From the NCBI GenBank assembly GCA_028716365.1, contig JAQUPZ010000002.1:1-64000 (forward strand): DNA of 64,000 nt. The letters run 5' to 3'. Shown piece after piece: positions 54,556 to 62,720 of the stretch; the first letter of the stretch is position 1, and the number at the start of each line of letters is the position of its first letter. The notes below the pieces were generated by a model. That model was not told the DNA's origin. It made no database searches and saw only the letters and a program-made list of their open reading frames with translations. Source of the DNA: Kiritimatiellia bacterium (GTDB lineage: Bacteria > Verrucomicrobiota > Kiritimatiellia > UBA8416 > YA12-FULL-48-11). Made by a program: the position numbers and the translations under genes.

Positions 54556-55950
54556 TTATTCCGCTGCCACTGCTTTAACAACAAACCCAATTTCATCTTC
54601 CGAAACCGTACGCATATCCAACAAGACCGCATCATCGCTGATGTGGGGAATTACAGGAACATCCGCCATACGAAACATCTTTGCGATGGCATCCGCCGAC
54701 ATCTTGCCGGAACTGATTCTTACAGCAAAAGAAGGTAATTCTGCACCGGGCAAAGATCCCCCGCCAAGATAAGTGATTGTCTTCACCACTGAAACTTTCC
54801 AATCTGGGCACTTTTTCGAAATCAATTTTGACACTTTTAGAGCCTGGGTTTCGAGCTCAACAGGTGACTTTGCCAGCATCTTGTAAATCGGGTGTTTTTT
54901 TACAAGAAGATCCGGTGACCGGAAAAGTTTCAAAGTAGCTTCAAGAGCAGCAATCGTCAGTTTACAGACTCTTATCACTCTATAAAGCGGCTGTTTACGA
55001 ATCGTCTCAATTAAATCCTTGCGGCCAACAATTAAACCGCCCTGTGGCCCGCCAATAAGCTTATCGGTGCTGAATAAAACAATATCAGCTCCAGCCATCA
55101 GACTTTCTTTTACTGTAACTTCATGAGGTAATCCAAATTGCTCCAAAGGAATCAAGGCGCCGCAACCAAGGTCATCTACAACAGTAATGCCGTGTTTTTT
55201 CCCGATTTCAGCAATTTGGCTTATGTCGACTTCTTCAGAGAAACCCACAATATTAAAATTGCTTTTATGCGCTTTCATCAACAAACCAGTTTTGGGTGAA
55301 ATCGCACTTTCGTAGTCTCTGGGATGGGTCTTATTGGTTGTTCCGATTTCCCTGAGGATCGCTCCGCTTTCATTCATAATATCAGGAAGACGGAAGGAAC
55401 CACCGATCTCAATTAACTCCCCCCGCGAAATTATGACTTCCCTGTTTTTCGCCAAGGCCCTGAGTACAAGAAGTGTTGCACCGGCATTATTATTAACCAG
55501 CGCCGCATCTTCCGCTCCGGTAAGTTCCCTGACAAGATCAAGAATACAGCTTTCGCGTCGTATCCGTTCACCAGTCTCCAAGTCCATCTGTACGTTACAG
55601 TAACCAATAGCCTCAGAAAGAGGTTCACGGACAGCATCAGGCATCACTGCCCGGCCAAGTCCGGTATGCAGAATAATACCGGTTGCATTAACAGTACGTT
55701 TCATACCGGACCGCTGGGTCATCGAAACTGCCGAAGAAGCCTCCTCTGCAACAGATTCAGCGGTAAGGTCTTCCGGTTTTAATTTCTTCCCTTCGAGGAT
55801 GTCATTACGAAGGGTTTCAATGGTTTGCCTTATTGCCCCAGCAACAACAACATGTCCGTATACTTCAACCAACATCACCATTTTGGGAAGATTCAGAACA
55901 GAATCCACAGATGGCAATTCCTTGAGTTTATCTCTGCTAGTATTCGACAT
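54556..55950 (-). CDS. selA: L-seryl-tRNA(Sec) selenium transferase SelA
   Basis: This 464-residue pyridoxal-phosphate enzyme converts Ser-tRNA(Sec) to Sec-tRNA(Sec) using selenophosphate. The PLP lysine is K297 in FSTDKLIGGPQGG, and the N-terminal NATGIILHTGLGRA block and NNNAGATLL are typical. No Shine-Dalgarno sequence precedes the ATG, and the nearest promoter-like sequence ends only about five bases upstream, so the mRNA may be leaderless. The gene is divergent from tRNA-Sec, 64 bases away, and heads the selA-selB-selD operon. Confidence 0.95.
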   Translation of the reverse strand: MSNTSRDKLKELPSVDSVLNLPKMVMLVEVYGHVVVAGAIRQTIETLRNDILEGKKLKPEDLTAESVAEEASSAVSMTQRSGMKRTVNATGIILHTGLGRAVMPDAVREPLSEAIGYCNVQMDLETGERIRRESCILDLVRELTGAEDAALVNNNAGATLLVLRALAKNREVIISRGELIEIGGSFRLPDIMNESGAILREIGTTNKTHPRDYESAISPKTGLLMKAHKSNFNIVGFSEEVDISQIAEIGKKHGITVVDDLGCGALIPLEQFGLPHEVTVKESLMAGADIVLFSTDKLIGGPQGGLIVGRKDLIETIRKQPLYRVIRVCKLTIAALEATLKLFRSPDLLVKKHPIYKMLAKSPVELETQALKVSKLISKKCPDWKVSVVKTITYLGGGSLPGAELPSFAVRISSGKMSADAIAKMFRMADVPVIPHISDDAVLLDMRTVSEDEIGFVVKAVAAE

Positions 55951-55970
55951 GGCAAATAGCCGATATATAA

Positions 55971-56000
55971 TTGTGCAATTAAAGTCAATAATGATATGAT
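55971..56000 (+). promoter_or_regulatory. Candidate promoter of tRNA-Sec
   Basis: TTGTGC at 55971-55976 and TATGAT at 55995-56000 are 18 bases apart. The predicted start lies near 56007, about eight bases before the mature tRNA 5' end. A partly overlapping divergent TTGACT (minus, 55988-55983) followed by TATATC could serve selA, giving back-to-back control of the sel genes. Confidence 0.5.
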
Positions 56001-56014
56001 TGTACCTTCTGTTT

Positions 56015-56109
56015 GGGAGTGAAAAGGTACCTGGTGGGCCTCCTGGACTTCAAATCCAGTGTGGGGCTTTAAACGGTCCCGAGTCGGGTTCGATTCCCAC
56101 TCACTCCCG
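56015..56109 (+). tRNA. selC: tRNA-Sec (anticodon TCA), with encoded CCA tail following
   Basis: The acceptor stem pairs GGGAGTGA (56015-56022) with TCACTCCC (56101-56108), eight base pairs as in bacterial tRNA-Sec, followed by discriminator G and CCA at 56110-56112. The anticodon arm CTGGA-CTTCAAA-TCCAG has anticodon TCA (UGA). A long variable arm (GTGGGGC...GGTCCC) and an extended D-stem are present. The T-arm reads TCGGG-TTCGATT-CCCAC and pairs only three bases without a bulge. The selA-selB-selD genes next to it make the identity certain. Confidence 0.96.
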
Positions 56110-56152
56110 CCAGCATTAAAAAATTTGATGAATCAGGTTAAAACTGACAACA

Positions 56153-56166
56153 GATTATCGATAATC
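56153..56166. repeat. 14-base perfect palindrome downstream of tRNA-Sec
   Basis: GATTATCGATAATC is a perfect palindrome without a spacer, located between tRNA-Sec and the convergent oxidoreductase gene. It could be a protein-binding site; it has no U-run, so it is not a terminator. The rest of this 125-base gap shows nothing else. Confidence 0.3.
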
Positions 56167-56237
56167 CATCGACGAATGGATGCCCATGTTATCAAAGTCT
56201 CACTATCTTGAGTCGACAAAGCGATGATTCGCTCTTC

Positions 56238-57566
56238 CTAGCCGTTCAGAGTCCAGCCTTCGCGGTACTTACGGCAGAGCAATGCATTTGCCTCTTCGCT
56301 GTTCGTAACGCGTCCGGTATTGCTGTCATACTCCAGCTTCTTGCCGACTCGATACGCTACAAGCCCGAGATTCATCATTTCCAGCATTTTGCCAGCATAA
56401 TCGAAATCACATGATGTTTTCAGATTACCCTTACATGCATTGATCCATTCATCCTGGAAAACACCGACTGGCGGGAGCAGGTTTTCCTTCGTCCGTGGCT
56501 TGTAATAAGTCATATCGGCTTCCTTGCCGAATGGCAGAATTATGTGCGAATCAAAATTAGACACAAGGAATCCATTGGTTCCCTTGAACATGGCGCCGTG
56601 ATCAATTTTGTTCAAGTCGATGTATCCCTTTGGGGTATTCGGCATGGCGCCGCCCTGGTACCACGATACCGTGATCGCCGGCCGCCAGTCATTCTTTGGC
56701 ATCTGGAAATGCATCTCAAGTTCGACAGGCGTGACTTCCGGATTGAACGCATCACCCTTCGCTGTGGCTGTCGTCGGCAAACCGGCATCAATCGCGTCCC
56801 ACGCTATATCCATCGTGTGAGCGCCCATGTCGCCTATCTGGCCGATTCCGAAGTCCCAGTACATATTCCAGCTCAGACAATTTGCACCGGGCCCACCGGC
56901 AAAATAGCCCGGGTTGTATGGATGCATCGGCGATGGTCCAATCCAGAGATCGTAGTTCAAATACTTTGGCGGTTCACCCTGGGCGGGAAGATAACCCGGC
57001 CTGCGTATCTGTCGATTTCCCCATGCATATGTGGCTATCAGATCGCCAATCACTCCATCCCTGATCTGTTCGCTTACACGATTGAAATTAGGGATTGAAT
57101 GACGCTGGGTCCCGGTTTGTGTCGCAATCTTGCTCTTGTTCTTCAGATAGTTGGCACGGACAGTACGTGCTTCCTCAACAGTAATTGCCAATGGCTTCTC
57201 ACAGTACACATGGAGGCCTCGATTTATGGCCCAGTTTTCAACAAATGCATGCGTATGATCGGTGGTGGCACACACAACCGCATCCACATCTTTCTGGTCA
57301 AGACACTTTCTCCAATCAGCGTATGTCTTGGCTCCGGGGAACTTTTTTGCGCCAAAAGCCAGATGTTCTTCGTTCACGTCGCAAAGTGCCACAACATTCT
57401 CATGTGAAAGAGGCCCGAAGTGAGCCTCACCACGTCCCCATGTTCCGATCAGGGCTATATTCAATTTGTTGCCGGGCGCATTCTTCCCTGCACGCGTACC
57501 GCTCGGGAGAATCAGTAATCCGGTACCAGCCACCGCTGCACATTTAAGAAATTGACGTCTTTTCAT
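56238..57566 (-). CDS. Tat-exported Gfo/Idh/MocA-family oxidoreductase
   Basis: This 442-residue protein has a twin-arginine signal (KRRQFLKCAAV, then a hydrophobic region) followed by a Rossmann domain (LNIALIGTWGRGEAHFG) and the EKPLAITVEEA catalytic region with the conserved EKP motif. The C-terminal domain has SWNMYWDFGIGQIGDMGAHTMDI-type sequences of which GQIGDMGAHTMDIA is diagnostic. Exported members of this family are numerous in Planctomycetes, Verrucomicrobia and Lentisphaerae and act on sugar derivatives. AGAGGATAAC precedes the ATG. It ends near tRNA-Sec. Confidence 0.92.
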   Translation of the reverse strand: MKRRQFLKCAAVAGTGLLILPSGTRAGKNAPGNKLNIALIGTWGRGEAHFGPLSHENVVALCDVNEEHLAFGAKKFPGAKTYADWRKCLDQKDVDAVVCATTDHTHAFVENWAINRGLHVYCEKPLAITVEEARTVRANYLKNKSKIATQTGTQRHSIPNFNRVSEQIRDGVIGDLIATYAWGNRQIRRPGYLPAQGEPPKYLNYDLWIGPSPMHPYNPGYFAGGPGANCLSWNMYWDFGIGQIGDMGAHTMDIAWDAIDAGLPTTATAKGDAFNPEVTPVELEMHFQMPKNDWRPAITVSWYQGGAMPNTPKGYIDLNKIDHGAMFKGTNGFLVSNFDSHIILPFGKEADMTYYKPRTKENLLPPVGVFQDEWINACKGNLKTSCDFDYAGKMLEMMNLGLVAYRVGKKLEYDSNTGRVTNSEEANALLCRKYREGWTLNG

Positions 57567-57808
57567 CTTGTTATCCTCTCTTTGATTATTAGTTTTTGAC
57601 TGGTCAATGAATAATTAGTTCAGGGCACTTTTCGTGTACATTGTTTAAGGCCCTATCTACAACTTCTGTATTCCTTTTGCAATCCTTTCCCGTAAAATAA
57701 TCTCGAATTTGCATCCTGAAAATATTCCATGCATGAGACGACAACATATCTGAATACTTCCTTCCTGCTTTGCTTGACGATCACGGCAGGATTCAAGACA
57801 ATGAGCGG
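57567..57808. other. Divergent intergenic region before the NamZ-like gene
   Basis: About 240 bases separate the oxidoreductase from the NamZ-like gene. I find no confident promoter, hairpin or additional coding frame. An in-frame stop at 57734 excludes an upstream signal peptide for the NamZ-like protein; a TTG at 57770 would add only 13 polar residues. Confidence 0.4.
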
Positions 57809-58966
57809 ATGAATGAATTTTCACCAGGTATCGATGTATTACTGTCACAAAAGCAAAAATGGCTCTCCGGCAAACGCGTCGGGCTGGTCAGTCATTCGGC
57901 CGCCGTTGATTCCAGGGGATGTCTTTCCGCAGACAGACTTCATAAAGAGGCAAACCTTACCTGCCTGATGGGACCGGAACACGGATTCTTCGGGAAAGCC
58001 GGTGCAGGTGAATTTCTCAATGACGCAAAACACCCGTCATGGAACATTCCCATATTTTCGCTGTACGGCGAAACCAGGAAACCAACTCGCAAAATGCTTA
58101 CGAAGGTAGATACCATCATTTTCGATATACAGGACATCGGCGCCCGCCCCTATACTTTTGTTTCAACACTCAGATATGTTCTTGAAGCCGCTGCAGAAAA
58201 CGACAAAGAAGTCATTATCGCCGACCGGCCTATCCCACTGCCGACAATAACCGACGGGCCTGTCACCGAAGCTGGATTTTCAAGTTTCGTGGCAATGGTT
58301 CCTACTCCGATGTCATACGGAATGACACCAGGAGAAACTGCATTATGGTTGAAAAAAAATCTCAACCTGAAATTGAACCTGAAAATTGCAGAAATGCAGT
58401 CATACTTCCGGTCATCCGAACGCGGAGACGACTGGTCGCCTTTTATTCCGCCCTCCCCTGCAATAATCTCATGGGAATCTGCCACATGTTTTCCGGTCAC
58501 CGTCTTCTGCGAGGGGCTGACAGCCATTGACTGCGGACGTAAAACCTGTCTTCCGTTTCAATTGATCGGTGCAAAATGGATAAAAGGAATGGAGGTCGCG
58601 GGTTTCCTGTCCCAGCTCAAACTGTCCGGAGTAAAATTCATTCCTCACCGATACAACAGCTGTCCCTGCGGAAAGAAACAGATTATTATCGATGGGATAT
58701 GGATATCTGTTACCGACCGGAATATTTTCAAACCGATCCTGACTGCTGTATCAATAATCAATTGCCTCCAGGAACTTTACGGGAAAAACAGGGTCTGGGA
58801 CAAAAAGACAACCAGGATTGACTGGTTCGACAAACTCTTCGGTACTGACACCGTGAGAATTGCATTACTTGATGGTGACAATCCTCTAGCAATTGCAAAC
58901 CGCTGGCAGACAGGACTTGGAACCTTCAACAAATCACGCCGTAATTGTCTGATCTACAATTCATGA
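57809..58966 (+). CDS. NamZ-like exo-beta-N-acetylmuramidase (DUF1343)
   Basis: This protein of about 385 residues has the DUF1343/NamZ hallmarks. CLMGPEHGFFGKAGAGEFL, SLYGETRKPT and IFDIQDIGARPYTF follow one another in the first 120 residues; later come PTPMSYGMTPGE, and EGLTAIDCGRKT in the region of the usual GRG-type motif. NamZ enzymes release terminal MurNAc from peptidoglycan fragments. I chose the ATG at 57809; there is no signal peptide in any frame start, so this copy seems cytoplasmic, unlike secreted relatives. It is followed after 19 bases by a MurU-like/AmgK-like fusion, which fits MurNAc recycling. Confidence 0.88.
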   Translation: MNEFSPGIDVLLSQKQKWLSGKRVGLVSHSAAVDSRGCLSADRLHKEANLTCLMGPEHGFFGKAGAGEFLNDAKHPSWNIPIFSLYGETRKPTRKMLTKVDTIIFDIQDIGARPYTFVSTLRYVLEAAAENDKEVIIADRPIPLPTITDGPVTEAGFSSFVAMVPTPMSYGMTPGETALWLKKNLNLKLNLKIAEMQSYFRSSERGDDWSPFIPPSPAIISWESATCFPVTVFCEGLTAIDCGRKTCLPFQLIGAKWIKGMEVAGFLSQLKLSGVKFIPHRYNSCPCGKKQIIIDGIWISVTDRNIFKPILTAVSIINCLQELYGKNRVWDKKTTRIDWFDKLFGTDTVRIALLDGDNPLAIANRWQTGLGTFNKSRRNCLIYNS

Positions 58967-58985
58967 AATTTGGCCTGTACCATCC

Positions 58986-60974
58986 ATGAAAAACAGTAAA
59001 CCTGAAAAAGCAATTTTACTTGCAGCGGGATTAGGGACGCGAATCCAGCCGCTTTCGGATGATCTGCCCAAGCCGATGATGCCGATATGGGGCAAACCTG
59101 CAGTGTTACACATGATTAACCTCATGGAACGTTTCGGTGTCCACGAAATTCTTATCAATCTTCACCACAATTCAGAACCCATACTGGAATATTTCCGTAA
59201 TAATCCTGTTAAGGGTATGCAGATCGAATTCTCCTATGAACCGGAAATACTCGGGACCGGCGGCGCACTGAAAAAAGCATCCTGGTTCATTGACAGTTCA
59301 CCATTCTGGCTGGCAAATACTGACATTGTTGCTGATCTTTCCCCTGAACCTTTTTTACAGGAGTTCAACAGGGAAAAACCGCTGGCGGTTGTATGGCTCC
59401 ATCCAACACTCGGTCCGCGTACAGTTGAAATGACCAGAAACAGGATCACATGTTTTCAAAGTAAAAAAGCGGGCGGCGATAACACATTTACCTTTTGCGG
59501 GCTCCATTTGCTTTCACGCAACATACTCAAATACCTGCCCGAGCCTGCATTCTCATCGATTATTAACGCTTACTTATCTGCAATGTCGAAAGGGAAAACT
59601 ATTTCTGGCGTTATTTCGGATAATTCTTTCTGGGCGGACATCGGGAATCCCTCCCAATACCTGGAAGCACACCGGATGATTTTCGAGAATTACCGACAAA
59701 AGAAGCCCGGGGCCCGTTTGTTTGATCCGGAACAACTCAAAATCATGGATTCACTCCGCAGGCGTGGCATCATGATCAATGGCTTTGCTGCAATCAGCAG
59801 CAATTCGATCATCAATCGCGGCGCAAACATATCTGATTCTATTATATGGGACAAAGCACAAATCACATCTTCAGCAGCCCTGGATGGTGCCATCGTCGCC
59901 CGTAATACAAGGGTTTACGGTCCCGTATCAGGAATGGCTATTCGCTGTGAGAAAATCATAGGCAACAAACTGCTGAAAAAAATATTGAATAAAATTTCAT
60001 GGCCAACAAACGAAACCACCGCAATAGTACTGGGCGCAAGAGGATCTGCACGTTCATTTACACGGCTTCTTTACGAAGGAAAGAGTGTAATTTACATTCA
60101 TTACAGTCCAGAACGTGAAGAAAACATCCATTATGCAGAAATTGCACGTTTCCTCCGGAAAGAAACTATTCCTGTTCCCAAAGTGCTGGTTGATTCACCG
60201 GAACACTGTACAACCATCATGGAGGATCTGGGCGATTGCCATCTTGAATCGGCAGTGAAAGCAATGGATGAGAAACAATGCGAAGTTTATTATAAACGTG
60301 TTCTTGATGCACTGCTTGTTCTTCACGCAATTCCACATCAGCATATCAAACGTTATCAAATCGAGCTTCAGCCGCCATTTTCCATAAAATTGTACCGATG
60401 GGAACGCGCCCTCATGTCTGAACATTTCCTTTCAAAACAACTCAAACTTGATAAAGGGACGATTCACAAAATCATGAATGACCTTGAAATCGCTGCAGGA
60501 AAACTTCTGACAGCTACGCCTGTTCTTCTTCATCGTGATATGCAATCCAGCAATATACTTATTAAGAACAAAAGACCTTTCTTAATAGACTTTCAAGGAC
60601 TGCGATTCGGTCCTGCCGCTTATGATGTGGCATCCCTGCTTTGTGATCCATATGTAATGCTTTCCCCTGCCCTTCAGGATCGCCTTCTCAATTACTATAC
60701 ATCCCGTTCCGCCAGGGGAAAAGAAGTTGAAGGATTGTACTGGTATGCTGCGGTTGAAAGACTTGCACAGGTCCTGGGAGCATTCGGTCGTCTGAGTTCC
60801 CTGCCCGGCACCGAACGTTTTGCCCGTTATTTCAGTCCGGCAATACAGATGATGTCCCGCGCGCTCACTCACCTCAACGGATTATATGCGCTGAAATCTC
60901 TTGTCAGTCATTATAAACTTACAATTCCACCGTCGTACGCTGCATCAGCAGACTCGGCTCGGCAACAGCTTTGA
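58986..60974 (+). CDS. Fused MurU-like nucleotidyltransferase and AmgK-like sugar kinase
   Basis: This 662-residue protein has three parts. Residues 1-240 are a sugar-1-phosphate nucleotidyltransferase with LAAGLGTR19 and LPKPMMPIWGKP, most like MurU. Residues about 250-325 read as left-handed beta-helix turns (NSIINRGANISDSII). Residues about 340-640 are an aminoglycoside-phosphotransferase fold with H516-R-D518 ... N523 (catalytic) and D535 in LIDFQGLRFGPAAYDVASLL, the AmgK-type motif. AmgK phosphorylates MurNAc at C1 and MurU makes UDP-MurNAc, so one chain could do both steps. It lies 19 bases after the NamZ-like gene. Its last 56 bases overlap the convergent DUF4956 gene. Confidence 0.85.
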   Translation: MKNSKPEKAILLAAGLGTRIQPLSDDLPKPMMPIWGKPAVLHMINLMERFGVHEILINLHHNSEPILEYFRNNPVKGMQIEFSYEPEILGTGGALKKASWFIDSSPFWLANTDIVADLSPEPFLQEFNREKPLAVVWLHPTLGPRTVEMTRNRITCFQSKKAGGDNTFTFCGLHLLSRNILKYLPEPAFSSIINAYLSAMSKGKTISGVISDNSFWADIGNPSQYLEAHRMIFENYRQKKPGARLFDPEQLKIMDSLRRRGIMINGFAAISSNSIINRGANISDSIIWDKAQITSSAALDGAIVARNTRVYGPVSGMAIRCEKIIGNKLLKKILNKISWPTNETTAIVLGARGSARSFTRLLYEGKSVIYIHYSPEREENIHYAEIARFLRKETIPVPKVLVDSPEHCTTIMEDLGDCHLESAVKAMDEKQCEVYYKRVLDALLVLHAIPHQHIKRYQIELQPPFSIKLYRWERALMSEHFLSKQLKLDKGTIHKIMNDLEIAAGKLLTATPVLLHRDMQSSNILIKNKRPFLIDFQGLRFGPAAYDVASLLCDPYVMLSPALQDRLLNYYTSRSARGKEVEGLYWYAAVERLAQVLGAFGRLSSLPGTERFARYFSPAIQMMSRALTHLNGLYALKSLVSHYKLTIPPSYAASADSARQQL

Positions 60975-61602
60975 TCTCGCGTAACCCTTCAATCAAATCC
61001 GCTTGATATGACGGATCAAGCAATCGCACCTGGTAGGAATGTTCAATCATGTTCCCCTGGACTGCCTCCCGCATGGCAATCAGCTGAAAAGCCGAACAAC
61101 AGCGACGCAAAACCTCTTTGACCTCATTCTCTGATGCAGCATCCACAGGTAACATGAATCGCAGCAATCCCTCGTATTCCCTGCGGGAAGCAAACGGCGA
61201 CCAATGCAAAAGCAACATGACAGCCGATAAGGTAATCGTTCCCACGATAGCCACGCCAAACACTCCGGCACCACAGGCAATTCCCACACCCAAACAGGAA
61301 AAAAGAAATATCATGTCACGGGGATCACGGATTTGAGTACGAAAACGAATTATCGCCAACGTTCCCAGAATGCCCAAACCTCTCGCAAGATTGTTTCCTA
61401 TGGCCATTATCACCATACAGGTAATCATTCCACCCAATACAAGCGTATGGACAAATGACCGGGAATACGACAATCCACGAAAACTCCACCGGTATACAAC
61501 GGCAAAGACTGAAGACAAAACAAAACTTGAAACCAGTCCACACAGTATCTGCTGGATACTCAACTCCTGGGATGTGGTAAATACTGTTAGAAAATCATCC
61601 AT
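60919..61602 (-). CDS. DUF4956 membrane protein
   Basis: This 227-residue protein has about four membrane spans in its first 135 residues. It carries the family segment GNNLARGLGILGTLAIIRFRTQ followed by IRDPRDMIFLFSCLGVGIACG, split here at the family's RDPRDM motif. A cytoplasmic C-terminal domain ends at a predicted beta strand. AAAAGGAG precedes the ATG. DUF4956 genes occur beside VTC-domain and CotH-kinase genes, as here. Function is unknown. Confidence 0.9.
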   Translation of the reverse strand: MDDFLTVFTTSQELSIQQILCGLVSSFVLSSVFAVVYRWSFRGLSYSRSFVHTLVLGGMITCMVIMAIGNNLARGLGILGTLAIIRFRTQIRDPRDMIFLFSCLGVGIACGAGVFGVAIVGTITLSAVMLLLHWSPFASRREYEGLLRFMLPVDAASENEVKEVLRRCCSAFQLIAMREAVQGNMIEHSYQVRLLDPSYQADLIEGLREIKAVAEPSLLMQRTTVEL

Positions 61603-61629
61603 TATAATTCTCCTTTTCGAATCGACACT

Positions 61630-62439
61630 TTAATAAGTCAACATATCCATGGCATACTGGGGCGCCGGCGGACTGCCTCGAAATAATGATTCCAGTCCTA
61701 CCGCGGTGGCATACTTGCAGTTTCCAGTCCGGACAAGTCCGAATTCCATGACCAAATCAATCATCCATTGGGGAGCATCACTCAATGTTTTCAACTCAAG
61801 CACAACGCCTGAATACGGGTAGCTTTTATTCTGTGCAAGCGAAGTATCAATGGACAGCCATCGTTTGCCATCACCGGAAAGGTCCCATGCCCGTGTCGGT
61901 TGATACATCAACGCACGATCAAAAGTCACCCTCGCATAATGATCCATCTTCCCGAAATAGGCCTCCCTTGTGTAACGAATCAGGGCTACGGGCTCCGCCC
62001 AAAGAAGTTTCACAAGCCTGATGAATTCCAGATAGGCCATCTCTTCTTTTTCCGACCAGAATGTCAAAGGCGGCAGTCTTGTCTTCTTGATAATATCATC
62101 TTGCCACATTTCCCTTGGAATACACGCCCGACTCTTCTGAATACAACCTCTGAATTTTTTCTTTATTTCCAGAAATACAGGATCAGAAAGGTTATTGCCA
62201 TATGTACGAGCCCGGAGTTTAAATCGATTCACCACTTCCAGTTCTTTGGCATGATATAGAGACAACGATGGGGTATCCAATTGGAGCGTTGTAACATCAT
62301 ATTCCGGCGGATCACCACGTGTATGTTCATCAGGCAGGCAAAACGGACGAATAAACTCCCGGATCTGGGGAACCAGCCGGGGCGATATAATGTATTTCGC
62401 CTCGTGACGATCCAGCTGAACACTGTATTGCTGATCCAT
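61630..62439 (-). CDS. VTC-domain polyphosphate-polymerase-like protein
   Basis: This 269-residue protein is a VTC-domain (polyphosphate polymerase tunnel) family member. It begins with DRHEAKYIISPRLVPQI and has FKLRARTYGN, FLEIKKKFRG, RYTREAYFG and VVLELKTLSD, the strands that carry the basic and acidic residues lining the tunnel. It lies 27 bases before DUF4956 on the same strand. In eukaryotes VTC makes polyphosphate; bacterial relatives beside CotH-type genes have no firm function. Confidence 0.88.
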   Translation of the reverse strand: MDQQYSVQLDRHEAKYIISPRLVPQIREFIRPFCLPDEHTRGDPPEYDVTTLQLDTPSLSLYHAKELEVVNRFKLRARTYGNNLSDPVFLEIKKKFRGCIQKSRACIPREMWQDDIIKKTRLPPLTFWSEKEEMAYLEFIRLVKLLWAEPVALIRYTREAYFGKMDHYARVTFDRALMYQPTRAWDLSGDGKRWLSIDTSLAQNKSYPYSGVVLELKTLSDAPQWMIDLVMEFGLVRTGNCKYATAVGLESLFRGSPPAPQYAMDMLTY

Positions 62440-62720
62440 TTTCTATTGTTCCAATTATAAACGAAATAATGACTTAAACAATATCACCCCGATCCGATCG
62501 GGACCAACCATGTATCCAGCGTGTCTCCCCAAGGTTGATAACCCCAAGACAAGATTCATAATTCTGTTCCCGTTTCAGTCACTGCAAAGCCTGTATTGGC
62601 CCCTTGAATACTTTTATCTTCCACCACAATCAATTCTTGCACAGTGACACTACCTGCTAGTCCAATTTATCCATTCCTGATTTGTTATACCAGCAGTCTC
62701 CATTTGTCTCAAGGAGAGAA
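62440..62720. other. Intergenic region between VTC gene and surface protein gene
   Basis: About 280 bases lie between the VTC gene and the surface-protein stop. I see no clear hairpin terminator or promoter box pair on the minus strand. The gap suggests that VTC-DUF4956 may have their own promoter here. Confidence 0.4.

Noticed and set aside
50955..56112. UGA-encoded selenoprotein among the neighbours
   Set aside because: SelD has Cys at the active site and I saw no frame interrupted by a UGA with a following hairpin; the clients must lie elsewhere. This was by eye, not by a SECIS search.
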